DNA of 64,000 bases, taken from positions 38,894,611 to 38,958,610 of the forward strand of contig CM056582.1 of NCBI GenBank assembly GCA_029721435.1, given 5' to 3'. Shown in pieces: positions 22,856 to 33,982 of this stretch (position 1 is its first letter; each line of letters begins with the position of its first letter). Position numbers and translations under genes: made by a program. The stretch comes from Gymnothorax reevesii (taxonomy: Eukaryota; Chordata; Actinopteri; Anguilliformes; Muraenidae). Under the pieces are notes generated by a model. That model saw only the letters and a list, made by a program, of their open reading frames with translations. It was not told where the DNA came from and made no database searches.

Positions 22856-23100
22856 CTGGGCCAGAGATATAAGGGTTTTTCTCCAGCTTGTTTTGAAAAG
22901 CGCCCTCTACAGGCCATTTCTTCAGAGGTCCATAAAACCAATACCAGAGGGCAGTTAACAAAAAAAATAAATAAATTATTTTTTGGATTTTTTATCCATT
23001 TATATCCATTACTTGGGCCAAATGAACAAATGGACAAAGTTAAAGTAAAATCCAAGACGATTATGGCCCAGGTGTGTTTCCACTAGATATGGAATGACCC
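22856..23100 (+). repeat. Dispersed repeat Y, copy 1
   Basis: Shares with 24467-24680, in the same order and orientation, CCAGAGATATAAG, TGTTTTGAAAAGC, GGCCATTTCTTC or GCCATTTTTCCGGAGG, CATAAAA, AAATGAACAAAT, CAAAGTTA, ATGGCCCA and TGGAATGACCCTAA. About 230 bp, non-coding. Confidence 0.6.
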
Positions 23101-24466
23101 TAATAAGGTCACTACAATTGCAAAGAAGATCAATATCAGGTTTTCAGCTCAAAAAAAGTAACCCACATGATGTTCAAGTGGGTTCCTTTCTTTCCAACAC
23201 ATAGTTGCCCTGTACATTTCAATCCAAAGAAAAACAAGGATTTTTACAACTATTTAGGTGTGTTTTTTAGTGGGATACAGGCCTGTATACTGGATTTTTG
23301 GGCCATAGCAGTGTAATTCAGGTCATTAGACACTGCTCAGGTGCAGAGTAGTGTCAGTGCAACTTTCCCTGGGGGGCAAGCCAGGCCCTTAAACTTGGGC
23401 TCTTTTCAGCAGCAACCAACTTTGAAAGGGTTAATCTGAACAACTGCTGAATTTTCTTTAGATTTTTTGATAGAAATGGCAAGAATCTACCTGAAATAAA
23501 AGGTTGCTGGCATCAGTTGATCAATCCCTCCAACTATTAGCAAGTAATTAGGATTGAAAAACTGGAAAATATTTTTGTAAACCCTAACTTTGACCTTAAT
23601 TTCCATGTCATTCACCATTGATTCAAGCAACCACAGAGTAACTCAACCCCAAAACCACTTTTTTTCTGCTCAAAACAAATGTATATGGGTATGTAGTAGT
23701 GTTGTTGATTGATTCTGGTCCAACTATTGACATTTTAGTCAAAGTATTTCGATTTGGTGTATTTTGTGATTAAAAATATAATAGTGGCTGCCCTCTATTG
23801 GTTGAAATCCGGCTATTACGATCGAATTTTGCCATTGGCAGAGATGGAGGCCGGTGACATTTTGGAGGCAGCTTTCGTCACGACCCACCACTGTTTGCCC
23901 TGCCCCTCTGATAAAAACTACCACCTGTCGACTCTGCAATAGTGATGGGATTGGCAGTTCTTTTAACGGTACTAAATCACTAGAATCTGTTCATTAAAAA
24001 TATTTGTTTAACAAAAAAAAAAAGAATCGCTCACTGGATCTTTCAGCGCTTAGCAGGAGTCCTGACAGCATAGTGTATAGTTCTCCAACTCCCTGAACTG
24101 GTAAACAGCCAAACGATCCGCCATTCAGTTCATGATTCAGCCCTGAGGTTCACACTCACTCTTTGTAACACGTTCACCGCAGGTACTGAGGGACGGTGCG
24201 TTCATGGACCATAGTACAGTCATTAGCGAGAGACGCAGTGCTACTTAGAGTGGCATACATGCATTAAACTTACAACACAATGAACGGAGTCCTCAGCTCT
24301 CTGCGCAGTACATTCTCTTAACATGCTACAGGGGTGTTGACAGGGCGCTAATTTTAGGCTATGGTTATGAACGTGAATGCGCAGTACGTGATTGTTAGTC
24401 TCGATTGTTAGTCTAGAGCAAGGTTCATGTCAAGCTTCCTTCCAGATCTGTATCTATCATAGAACC

Positions 24467-24680
24467 AGAGATATAAGACTTTTTCTACGGCATGTTTTGA
24501 AAAGCTCCCCCGACCAGCCATTTTTCCGGAGGCCCATAAAATCCATAACGTTGGGCCATTCGTGAAAAAATTGAAAATACCCATCATTTGAGTTCAAATG
24601 AACAAATATGCAAAGTTAGAGAAAAATCAGACCATCATGGCCCAAAAGGTACCTTTAGCGTGTCCACTTGGCATGGAATG
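24467..24680 (+). repeat. Dispersed repeat Y, copy 2
   Basis: Direct copy of 22856-23100, about 1.6 kb downstream. It carries the same block order with many substitutions and no open frame conserved between the copies. Confidence 0.6.
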
Positions 24681-24819
24681 ACCCTAAAGTGACACAACAG
24701 CCATCTGCGAAAATGTTGTTTGTTTCATTAAACTGTGGAACGTTGAATATATTTACCCGGTAAACACACGAGATGATGAACTGGTGAGGGGAAAAAAATT
24801 CCAATTATAAAACCCCAAT

Positions 24820-26147
24820 TTTGAAATGGTTGGGACAAAGTGTAAATTGTGAATACAATCTAAATGCAATGACTTTCAAATCTCACCAGCCAGTGTTCTA
24901 TTCACAATAGAACAGAGATAACATAGCAAATGTTGAAACTGAAAAATTTTACAATATTATCCACAAAATGAGCTCGTTTCAAATTTGATGGCTGCTACAG
25001 TTCTCAAAAAAGTTGGGACAGGGGCCAGTTTACCATGGTGTAGCATCCCCTCCTCTTTTTAACACAGAGTGGAGGCGTCTGGGTATTGAGGAGACAAGTG
25101 TCTTGAATTTAGCCATTGGAATTTGATCCCACTCTTGTTTAATACAGGCTTCCAGCTGCTGGAGAGTTTTGGGTCTCCTTTGACAGACTTTTCATTTAAT
25201 TATGCGCCAAATTTTCTCAATTGGTGAAAGATCAAGACTGCAGGCAGGCCAGTTCTGCACGCAGACTATTCTAGTACAAGGTCTTACTGTTGTAATAGCT
25301 GCATTATATGGTTTGGCATTGTCCTGCTGAAATACACAAGGCCTTCCCTGGAATAGATGTCGTCTGTAGGAACTTTTATTTCCTTTCAGCATTCATGGTG
25401 CTTTTAAAAGCATGCAAGTGTCCCACACCATATGCACTAATGCATCCCCATACCATCAGAGATGCTGGCTTTTGAACTGAAGGCTGATAACAGGAGGGGT
25501 GGTCTTACTCCTTTGCCCGAAGGATACGATACCCATGATTTCCTACAAGAATGTCAAATTTGGACTCGTTTGACCACAGGACACTTTGCCACTTTACTAC
25601 AATCAATTTTAAATGAGCCTTGGCCCACAGAACACGGCGGCTCTTTTGGATCATGTTCAACAATGGCTTCCTTTTTGCCTGATCAAGTTTTTGGCAGTAT
25701 CTGTGGATGGCACGGCGGGCTGTGTTTACAGACAGTGGTTTCTTGAAATATTCCTGGGCCCATTGAGTAATGTCAATGACAGAATCATGCCGGTGAGTGA
25801 TGCAGTGGCATCTGAGGGCCCGAAGATCACAGGGATTCAGTAAAGGTCTTCAGCCTTGTCCCTTACGCACAGAGATTTTTCCAGTTTCTCTGAATCTTTT
25901 GATGATGTTATGCACTGTTGATGATGAGACCTTCAAAGCCTTTTCAATTTGACGTTGAGGAACATTGTTTTTAAAGTATTCCTCAATTTTTTTACACAAG
26001 CCTTCGCAGGTTGTAAACATCTGGCCATCTTTTCTTCTGAGAGATGCAGCATCTCAAAGACATCCCTTTTATGGCCAATCATGTTACAGATCTGATGCCA
26101 GTTAACTCAGTTACTTGCTAAATATTCTCTCAGCTGATTCTCTTATA
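24820..26147 (-). mobile_element. Tc1-like transposon, third family, truncated
   Basis: The left part, near 24820-24960, has the TTGAAATGGTTGGGACAAAG end region and a long run up to the transposase. The right end is missing because Tc1 copy 2 of another family begins at 26148 (TA at 26146-26147) within or at the edge of it, and no continuation is visible after 27643. It lies in intron 2 of calmodulin, opposite strand. Confidence 0.75.
25030..26075 (-). pseudogene. Tc1-like transposase, third family, dead
   Basis: On the minus strand: an HTH region (KNNVPQRQIEKALKVSSSTV), [37 protein letters not shown], an FQQDNAKPYNAA block with the second Asp, SLDLSPIEKIWRIIK with the Glu, and a GGDATPW end with TAA at 25030-25032. 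The first catalytic Asp of the usual SDES block is Asn here (SNES). Stops interrupt after KGQG and LRAKE, and the frame shifts near the NAERK block. Family length is about 340 residues, and most of it is still traceable. Confidence 0.8.
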
Positions 26148-27643
26148 CAAAACCCAAAACCAGTGAAGTTGGTACGTTATGTAAATCATAGATAAAAACA
26201 GAATACAATGATTTGCAAATCCTTTTCAACTTATATTCAATTGAATACACTGCAAAGACAAGATGTTTAATGTTCAAACTGAGAAACTTTATTTTTTTTT
26301 GCAAATAATCATTAACTTAGAATTTAAAGGCAGCAACACATTGCAAAAAAGTTGGCACAGGGGCCTTTTTACCACTGTGTTACATCGCCTTTCCTTTTAA
26401 CAACATTCAGTAAACATTTGGGAACTGAGGAGACCAATTTTTGAAGCTTTTCAGGTGGAACTCTTTCCCATTCTTGCTTGATATACAGCTTAAGTTGTTC
26501 AACAGTCTGGGGTCTCCGTTGTCGTATTTTACGCTTCATAATGCGCCACACATTTTCAATGGGAGACAGGTCTGGACTACAGGCAGACCAGTCTAATACC
26601 CGCACTCTTACTACGAAGCCATGCTGTTGTAACACAGAATGTGGCTTGGCATTGTCATGCTGAAATAAGCAGGGGCGTCCATGAAAAAGACATTGCTTGG
26701 ATGGCAACATATGTTGCTCCAAAACTTGTACATACCTTTCAGCATTAATGGTGCCTTCACATATGTGTAAGTTGCCCATGCCTTGGGCACTAATACACTC
26801 CCATACCATCACAGATGCTGACTTTTGAACTTTGCGCCTATAACAGTCCGTATGGTTCTGAGGACACGATGTCCACAGTTTCCAAAAACAATTTGAAATG
26901 TGGACTCGTCAGACCACAGAACACTTTTCCACTTTGCATCAGTCCATCTTAGATGAGCTAGGGCCCAGCAAAGCCGGCGGCGTTTCTGGGTGCTGTTGAT
27001 AAATGGCCTTCACTTTGCATTGTAGAGTTTTAACTTGCATTTGCAGATGTTTTGACAAACTGTAGTTACTGACAGTGGTTTTCTGAAGTGTTCCTGAGCC
27101 CATGTGGTGATGTCCTTTACACACTGACGTCGGTTTTTGATGCACTACCGCCTGAGGGATCGAAGGTCACGGGCATTCAATGTTGGTTTTAGGCCTTGTC
27201 GCTTACGTGCAGTGATTTCTCCAGATTCTCTGAACCTTTTGACGATATTACGGACCGTTGATGATGAAATCCCTAAATTCCTTGCAATAGCTCGTTGAGG
27301 AATGTTGTTTTTAAACTGTTCGACAATCAGCTCACGCATTTGTTCACCAAGTGGTGACCCTCGCCCCATCCTTGTTTGTGAATGACTGAGCATTTCAGGG
27401 AAGCTGCTTTTATACCCAATCATGGCACCCACCTGTTCCCAATTAGCCCGTTCACCTGTGGGATGTTCCAAATAAGTGTTTGATGAGCATTCCTCAACTT
27501 TGTCTTTTTTGCCACTTGTGCCAGCTTTTTTGATACATGTTGCTGGCATCAAATTCCAAATTAGCTAATATTTGCAAAAAATTACAAAGTTTACCTGTTC
27601 GAACATTAAGTAACTTGTCTTTGCCATGTATTCAATTGAATAG
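26148..27643 (-). mobile_element. Tc1-like transposon, copy 2, 3' part of right end lost
   Basis: Left inverted repeat begins CAAAACCCAAAACCAGTGAA at 26148 after TA. The body is the reverse orientation of copy 1 (5038-6486) at high similarity. The right inverted repeat stops inside TTCAATTGAATAG at about 27643, where the GCAACGAAGTTTATTATACC array begins, so roughly 85 bp of terminus is missing. Confidence 0.88.
26369..27369 (-). pseudogene. Tc1-like transposase, copy 2, frameshifted
   Basis: Start at 27369 (MGRGSPLGEQMRELIVEQ). Both HTH units are present to the LRSLRR block, then a stop (TAG) at about 27145 where Tc1 copy 1 continues as LRRCC. The SDES block with the first catalytic Asp survives around 26905 (GAGTCCACATTTC on the coding strand), unlike copy 1. 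The last frame (26812-26369) holds MVWECISAQGMGNLH, FQHDNAKPHS with the second Asp, SPDLSPIENVW with the Glu, and ends GDVTQW. Inactive because of at least three breaks. Confidence 0.85.
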
Positions 27644-27930
27644 AGTTTTTTTTATACCCCCCGCAACGAAGTTTATTATACCCCCCGCAACGAAGTTTAT
27701 TATACCCTCCGCAACGAAGTTTGGGGGGGTATACTGGATTTGCTTTGTCCGTCTGTGTGTGCATGCGTGCGTGTGTCAGTGCATGTGTCTGTGTGTGTGT
27801 GCGTGCGTCTGTGCGTCCGGACCTAGATCTCATAACCTACTCATCCGATTTTGAAAATTCTTTTTCTTAATGGATGGTCTATTGACTGTGGTACTGCCCG
27901 ACTACTTGTTGTTGCGGGGGGTATCCTGTA
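27644..27930 (+). repeat. TATACCCCCCGCAACGAAG hairpin repeat
   Basis: Three tandem copies of a 23-bp unit (TATACCCCCCGCAACGAAGT type) at about 27651-27721. The last is followed by the complement TTTGGGGGGGTATA, so it can fold. Next comes a GTCCGTCTGTGTG tract of T/G/C-rich sequence and CCGGACCTAGATCTCATAAC. GCGGGGGGTATCC near 27913 is a further complementary word. Belongs to the hairpin-tract group. Confidence 0.65.
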
Positions 27931-28735
27931 AGCTATGCTTACTGACTATATCTAGTTTTATTCACAATTTACACTTCGTCCCAACTATTTCGGAATTCGG
28001 GTTGCAATATATCAGCTTTAGCTACATTTTGCTAAAGTTATCCCTTCATGCTAACTTGCTTCCTTGTTTCGTAATGCGCTTCACCTTGCCGTCAACTTCA
28101 CGCAAACTATGCAAATTGTTGCTTCTGGTGTGAATGCCCGGTCAGTGTCGCGGCCATACTGCAATATCAGCCGAATCCATTTTCCCTTTGATTGACTAGG
28201 AGCCTACTTGCTCACATTGCTAGTTAGGCTGTAAGATGTAGGTATGAGGAGTGAGCCCGGTTATGGTTTGTGAAAGGACAGTGACCCGATCAGAGGCAAA
28301 GCAGGGCGGGGCATTACGGTGCCATTCTAGGATAATCGGAACTAAGCAGCAACAATTTACATTTTCTTTTTTTAAAATAAATTTGGCATTTCCAATCCCA
28401 CCCGAATCTGGAATGCCCAATCCGAGAACTATGTACAAGGCTTGCTCGTATGCAACCCCCTATTGCCAGCTCAGGAGAGAGAGACAGTTCGCGACTCTCC
28501 TCTGAAGCATGCGCCTGTCAGCCCCTGTATCTTTACACTTATTGGTCGAAACATTCGCTTAGTCAGAACGAGGGCGGAGGATACCCGAACATGAGCAAGC
28601 TTAGAATCTCACTGACGAGCGCCCGGCTGGCCAACAGGAGGCGCTTGAGGTACGAAAAAGGCAGTCATTTTTTAACTTCCCTTCCCAGCAGTTCCTTCCC
28701 AATTTGCATCCCTACAGCCCTTCAGCCAATTGTGC
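27931..28735. other. Intron 2, no recognised element
   Basis: Non-coding sequence. A GCGCCCGGCTGGCCAACAGG word near 28619 and the region around 28250-28430 resemble fish repeats, but I cannot place borders. Confidence 0.35.
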
Positions 28736-28739
28736 GCTG

Positions 28740-28830
28740 TTCTGAAAAAGCTGCCGACCACTGCTGGTTGGTACGACCAGGGATTGAACCCGAGACGTAG
28801 CAGAGCAGCAACGGTTTTCATGAAGGCTAT
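28740..28830 (-). repeat. tRNA-derived SINE fragment
   Basis: On the minus strand GGTTCAATCC follows GTCTCG, matching a pol III B-box. A continuous A-box region is not clear and the 3' tail is absent. Confidence 0.35.
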
Positions 28831-29024
28831 GGCAACCAGCCGTTTGCAGTTTGTGCTGCCTCCCTCAGTGGCTTTGGCCTCTGTCTATTACCTGAAAACC
28901 ACAGTAGTTTGGTCACTTCAACAACGTGTCATTTTGGTATGTGAATTTCCTGTTTTTTTGTTTTTTTTTTCTCACTAATTTTAGGGAAAAGTAGTCTTAC
29001 ATAGGATAATGACACATATCATTA

Positions 29025-29500
29025 GGCTCCGTCCGTCCCTACATATGAACTGTAATATCTTAAGAACCGTTGGCTGGATTCTCTTCATATTTGACATCTA
29101 GTTTGATCACAGTAAGAGAAAGGTGGCAGTCATGTTTGGTGACCTTGACCTTCATTTCAAGGTCACAAAGTGACTTAAAAGTTTTTCTGACACTTTACCC
29201 TTGTCAGCGAGATATCTCAAGGTTCACTGGATTTTCTTATTTGAAAGCGAGCTTCATCTGTGGAAGGCGCAGGGCCCAGTCAATTTTGGTGGCCCTGATA
29301 TTATTTTCAAGGTCGAAACGACGCATTGAATATTTCAGCATGTTTACCTGCGTGTTAAACTTGCCAGCGAGATATCTCAAGATCAGTTCACTGGACTTTC
29401 TTCATTATCGACATCAAGCTCCATATAGGGAAGGCACAGGGCCCAGTCGATTTTGGTGACCTTGGCATAATTTGCAAGGTCACGGCGACATTTTTGCGAT
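29025..29500 (+). repeat. Repeat with three 160-bp tandem units and AAGGTCA words
   Basis: Starts after CTCCGTCCGTCCCT. Units are marked by (A/G)ATATCT(T/C)AAG at about 29053, 29212 and 29372 (spacings 159 and 160). Each unit then has a TTCACTGGA(T/C)TTTCTT-like block, AGGCGCAGGGCCCAGTC-like block and TTTCAAGGTC(A/G). No coding signal. Confidence 0.7.
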
Positions 29501-31210
29501 TGTTTTCACCATTTTACGAGTCTACCTTGTTTTGTCTGGTAGCTATAGTTTATCTGGCGACTCCACATTGCTGGACCTGTTCATGTTCTTGAGTAAAGCC
29601 AACTCCTCATCTGATTTGAAATTGTCTTTACCTCTTACATACGGGAAACGCACATACGTGGGCTGGCATGCTGACCCGCATACCGGGAAGTGCAAATGCG
29701 TGGCGTGCTTGGTTGACCACCATGGCCTGATTTGAATATGCAGCCACGCTGCCGAGGCCGGGATTGTAGCCTGGCTCTTGTGACGATCGCCAAGGAAGTA
29801 TTTCATTCTCTGCCTGTTTGCTGTGATTGCCAGGAAAAAAATTTATCCACAATTTTTGGGTGATGGCACAACAAGACAATACAAACTGAATTTTTATTCA
29901 TCATGTTTCACTCTGTCAAAATAAATACTTAATAATATACAAAATCAGTCAGTCACATTCCAGTATGCCTGTTTCGTGTGGCACAGTTTATTACACCGTT
30001 GGACGGGCAAACTAACTTCGAAAGTGTCACATCTGAACTGGGACTCATGGCGAACTTTGTTCTTGGAACAGACAATGCACTGTTTCCACGGTTTTTGGGT
30101 CTTTGCCATGGGTGGATGGCTTTACAAGAATGTCTTAAAGGAGTCTGTTTAGTTGGCAACTTTGCTTCACGGTCGTACTCAGTGGATCTGAACAGATCAG
30201 CTAGATCATCTTGTAGTAGCATGGCTCGAAAATTACCTGAAGTAGATCATTTGAGAGTTTAGTTCAGTTGGTTGTTGATTCTTATTGCAAGATTCGAATG
30301 GCAAACGTGCTGACAAACTTATATACCAATTGTGGCAGTTGCCCGTATGTTTTGACTTGTGTGGCCGGACTTTCGAAGTTTATATCTTAATCAGGATGCA
30401 CAACCAATGAGTGATCAGGCACTGAATTAGTCTGACTCAATATTGGTACAAAATCATTCACGACGATTGCCTCGGAGCAGTTGTACATTGATATCACACA
30501 CCATCCAGGAGAGTGTAAAACACCAGTGGTATCTCACTCCTTCTCCACCCCCTCTCCTTTTTTCAACCACTGATCCCCTCCTCGTACCTCCCCCACTAGC
30601 ACGCAGGGGAGTTACGAGAAGGGAGTGGCGGTAACTGAGGGGGCGGGTTGCTAGCACCAACATGCCCGATACTCATGCAGAGCTACTGGTCACTATGATA
30701 GGCACACTGTAACGAAAACTATACGTAGACTTACCACCACTTCAAATCTCAGACGGCTATTGGAGGGGATTCATGTGAGAAGAGGAGAGCTCTAGATTTG
30801 GCCGTGTACGTACAAAAAACAGCAATATGCAAATGCTACTTTTACAGGGAATGGGGTGTGATTGTAGTGCTCAGGTGACGATAAAGAGAGCAATACAATA
30901 AACGCAATACGACTTATAGTGGTTGTACATTGTACAGAGTTGTACAACGTTGACGAAAAGCCTGCAAGAAGTATGCTCTCCATAACGACCAGTGTTTGAT
31001 CTATGAAAGGAAAACAATGTGACCTGTCTGTCTACCAATGTGCGGTACAGCTGTAGAAATGTCACTTAAGTAAACGTTCATCACTCTCCCCTCCTGATAT
31101 AAAAAGTGTTTTTAGGAGAAGACCCCCAAAAATATGTAAACCAATGTTTCAATCCCTTTTCGCCACCCACCCAAACGCCCCGCCCACCACCCCTTAACTA
31201 AACCCGCTCA
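29501..31210. other. Intron 2, no recognised gene
   Basis: Non-coding on both strands as far as I can tell. Short frames near 29980 and 30450 show no domain or conserved block. Confidence 0.35.
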
Positions 31211-31214
31211 CCAC

Positions 31215-31760
31215 CCCCATGTCAACGTCTCCTACCTAGGCACCAGGCAGGCAACACACCATACGAGACTCCTTGTCGCGCGAACAGACTAAGCTATCTA
31301 TTCCTCTAAGTATTGAGTCCCCCACTACCACTAACTCTCTTTTCTGAGGGGTAGATGCCAACAGAGTGCCCTGCTGCTCCTCAGTCCCCTCACTCTCAGG
31401 GTCAGGGGCCAATTCGAGTTCCTGCAAGGGCCGGAATCGGTTGGACACCTCAACCACTGGAGGAGCTGTCGCTGTGCGGCGTGCACGCCCTTTCCTCCGC
31501 TGTTGACCTACAGTCACCTAACTTTCTCTCCCTGCCTGCTCTGGGATCCCTGTACCACCCTGCTTCGGCGTACACACCATTTTTTTAAACGACATACTTC
31601 TTAGTTCCACTAGGAAGTCTACTGATTGCGAACTATGTCGTGCCGCTTAAAGATGAAGGATCTTGCTCTCCAGATGTTCAATTAGCTGACACCGGTGGCA
31701 GACAAACCCACCCTGGATATCTCTTTCCAAAAGTTCGATCATCCTGCAACCGTCATAGTT
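31215..31760 (-). pseudogene. CR1-like LINE ORF1 fragment (zinc-ribbon and esterase start)
   Basis: On the minus strand, from about 31755, the frame gives GCRMIELLERD, GGFVCHRCQLIEHLESKI (a Cys-rich and coiled-coil start), then after a break PPVVEVSNRFRPL, and finally RELVVVGDSILRGIDSLVC, SRDKESRMVCCLPGA. The VVGDSILRG block is the nucleophile motif of the esterase domain in CR1 ORF1 proteins. Coding sequence ends near 31215 without the rest of the esterase. No ORF2 follows downstream on this strand, so it is an orphan fragment. It may come from the same LINE group as 8380-17165, which lacks ORF1. Confidence 0.65.
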
Positions 31761-32106
31761 TTGGCCACATTTTGAACCCCCCACCTAATGATCTCGCTCA
31801 CCCTAGATAAAAGAAAATTACTAATGCCGAGACAGAAGCTGAGGAACCGCAATTTATTTATATTAACCTAAGAAGCCCTTATAGTGGAGCAGGTAACTTG
31901 AGAATAGCAGGGAAAAAGTGCAAATAGTGATACAAGCATGAAATTCGGCATAACTATTCTTCTTTGTCTCCTGTCTCATAATCATCTGTTGTGGATTTTC
32001 TTCAACGTATTGAGATTCCCCCATCCTCAAGCAATTGGAGAGAGACAGATTCTTGAAAAAAAAAAAATTAGGCTTTATTGTGTCATGTTGAAAAATGAAA
32101 CGCCCA

Positions 32107-32128
32107 GTTCCTCTTGCGCAAGAGGAAC
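32107..32128. repeat. Perfect 22-bp palindrome
   Basis: Half-site GTTCCTCTTGC followed directly by its complement, with no spacer. It lies near the left end of the putative element 31878-33982. Confidence 0.7.
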
Positions 32129-32649
32129 AGCCCCCAAGACGAACCGCAGAACTGCCCGATGAACTGAAAGACATCTCCCCTGTAGAACTCCCGATAGAAC
32201 TGAAAAACATCTGACGTGCACCCCATTTTATATCGAAAATATGGTCCCTCCCCTTTTCATTCTCGCTCTACAATTGGATAGGTAACCTGAGATTGCAATT
32301 AGGTAATCCGTCAGGGATTTGATACATCACACAGTGGAAATTTACAGCCAGCAAGAGATGCATGCACATTACAGTGGATACTTTCTGTCACACCCAGATG
32401 AAAAATATACAGAGATCAGAGACCCAAAGACAGAAAATACAGCCAAAAGAAAAAGACACCAGTGGATGAATTCGCTGCATATCAAATTAAAAACAAATAA
32501 TTCAATTGAGTATTTTTTCAGTAGCAAATAATGATTTTGCTGAACAAATATTGATCAAAGCTACAGAAATCAAATGCGTCCTCTGATTTTTTTTTTAATC
32601 AAGAAAACAGAAGCTTACTAATCAAAGCTACAGAAGCTGCTGCTTATGT

Positions 32650-32830
32650 GTGTGTGTGTGAGCTGCTCATGCAAGTGTGAACTGAATTGCTTGTATTTGT
32701 GTGTCTCTCTATGTGTGAACTACTTGTATGTATATTTGTGTTAGGTTATGTGTGTGTCTGCACTGCAGTATGTGAACCACTTGTATGTATGTGTGTGTGT
32801 TATATGTGTGTGTCTTTTTGCTGCCTACAT
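32650..32830. repeat. (TG)n-rich microsatellite
   Basis: Interrupted TG/GTGT runs with a repeated ACTTGTATGTAT word. Inside the 31878-33982 element. Confidence 0.7.
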
Positions 32831-33982
32831 AATATGGTTATTGATTATGAGTATGAGCAATGAATGAATAATGATAAAAATATATATATAATCAATATTA
32901 GTAAATATCAATAATGCTGAATTCATATCTTCAACACAACCTCTGGCCACACAGAATTTGACAGTTTTTCAAAATGGCTTCCTTCCGATATATGAATATG
33001 GACATTTAATTCCTTAACCACTTATGCATTTCTTTATCATTGTCAGTTTTTGCTAAAATATTGAGAGCAAGCCTACAAGTACTAAGATTATGTAAAATAG
33101 TTTCTAGAAACATCCAAGATGGCTGTCATCATATCCAAAATGGCCGCCAAAGAGCAAAATATTTGCGTATAAGTTCATATGTGCGCTAAAAGGTCAGGTA
33201 ATAGATTGATCTGGGGTAAATCTAGCTGGATCAGTTTATTTTTGCTAGTAAGAAAATAATTAAGCTCTTTTTAATTAATTTTCATTCTAATTTGAAAACA
33301 TGAACACTAAGGTAAATATAACATTGTAATAGTGTAGTGTCATTGCACTACCAGGACACACTGGTTGACACTATAGCTGTGAAACTCAGCATGAGGTTCA
33401 TTGCTAGCTAATGGTAGAAATTTGTCTTTAGTTTCCCAAATGCTGTTTCTCTAGCCCCATTTTAAAGTTAAACAGCCGCACCTGAATTGACAGGATGTGC
33501 CAGCGCGGGAGAGCCAAGCCAAAGAAGATGGGGCTATAGTTTTCAGGAAGGTGTACAGATCACAAGGGAATGAAATGGCATTGGATGAATGATCGGGCTA
33601 GGGGTAGGATTGTAACATATCTGAGCCAAGTTGTATCCCATATCAGAAAGTGTTTACATGTTGTATAGGTGGTAAAAGGATAAGGATTGGAAGGGTTGGG
33701 TTATCTCTTTATGACTGTAAGAATGCCAAAATATATGAATTCACAATGATTGTGTAGAAAATATGCAATTTTCGTAGCTTATAGGCTGAAAATATTCAAA
33801 ATATGGAGCAAATTTGCCACCATTTTGAAAACATGTCGGCCATCTTGGATATAACTATAAATTGAAGTGGCCGGAGGTTGATTTTGATTTTTATTTATGG
33901 GGATATTAAGAGTTCTCATGCAAAGTCTGTTGCTTTTTTTTACCATTTGCACCTTTTTTCAACTACCCCGCTCCACTATAAG

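Larger units (their letters stand above)
31878..33982. mobile_element. DNA transposon-like element, about 2.1 kb, family unknown
   Basis: Left end CTTATAGTGGAGCAGGTA at 31878 is matched in reverse by TACCCCGCTCCACTATAAG ending at 33982, with similarity continuing inward to a GTGCAAAT word. A second inverted pair, CCAAGATGGCTGTCATCATA near 33113 and its complement near 33835-33855, lies inside. Flanking octamers AAGAAGCC and CAGCAGTC match only 5 of 8, so the target duplication is not settled. No transposase frame. It could be an old hAT-like or other non-autonomous element. Confidence 0.5.

Noticed and set aside
23941..24440. Possible hAT end TAGTGATGGGATTGGCAGTT
   Set aside because: It resembles a known fish hAT start, but no matching inverted end or target duplication could be found.
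28740..28830. Functional tRNA gene
   Set aside because: Only a B-box-like word is present; no cloverleaf, A-box or acceptor stem can be formed. Treated as a SINE fragment.
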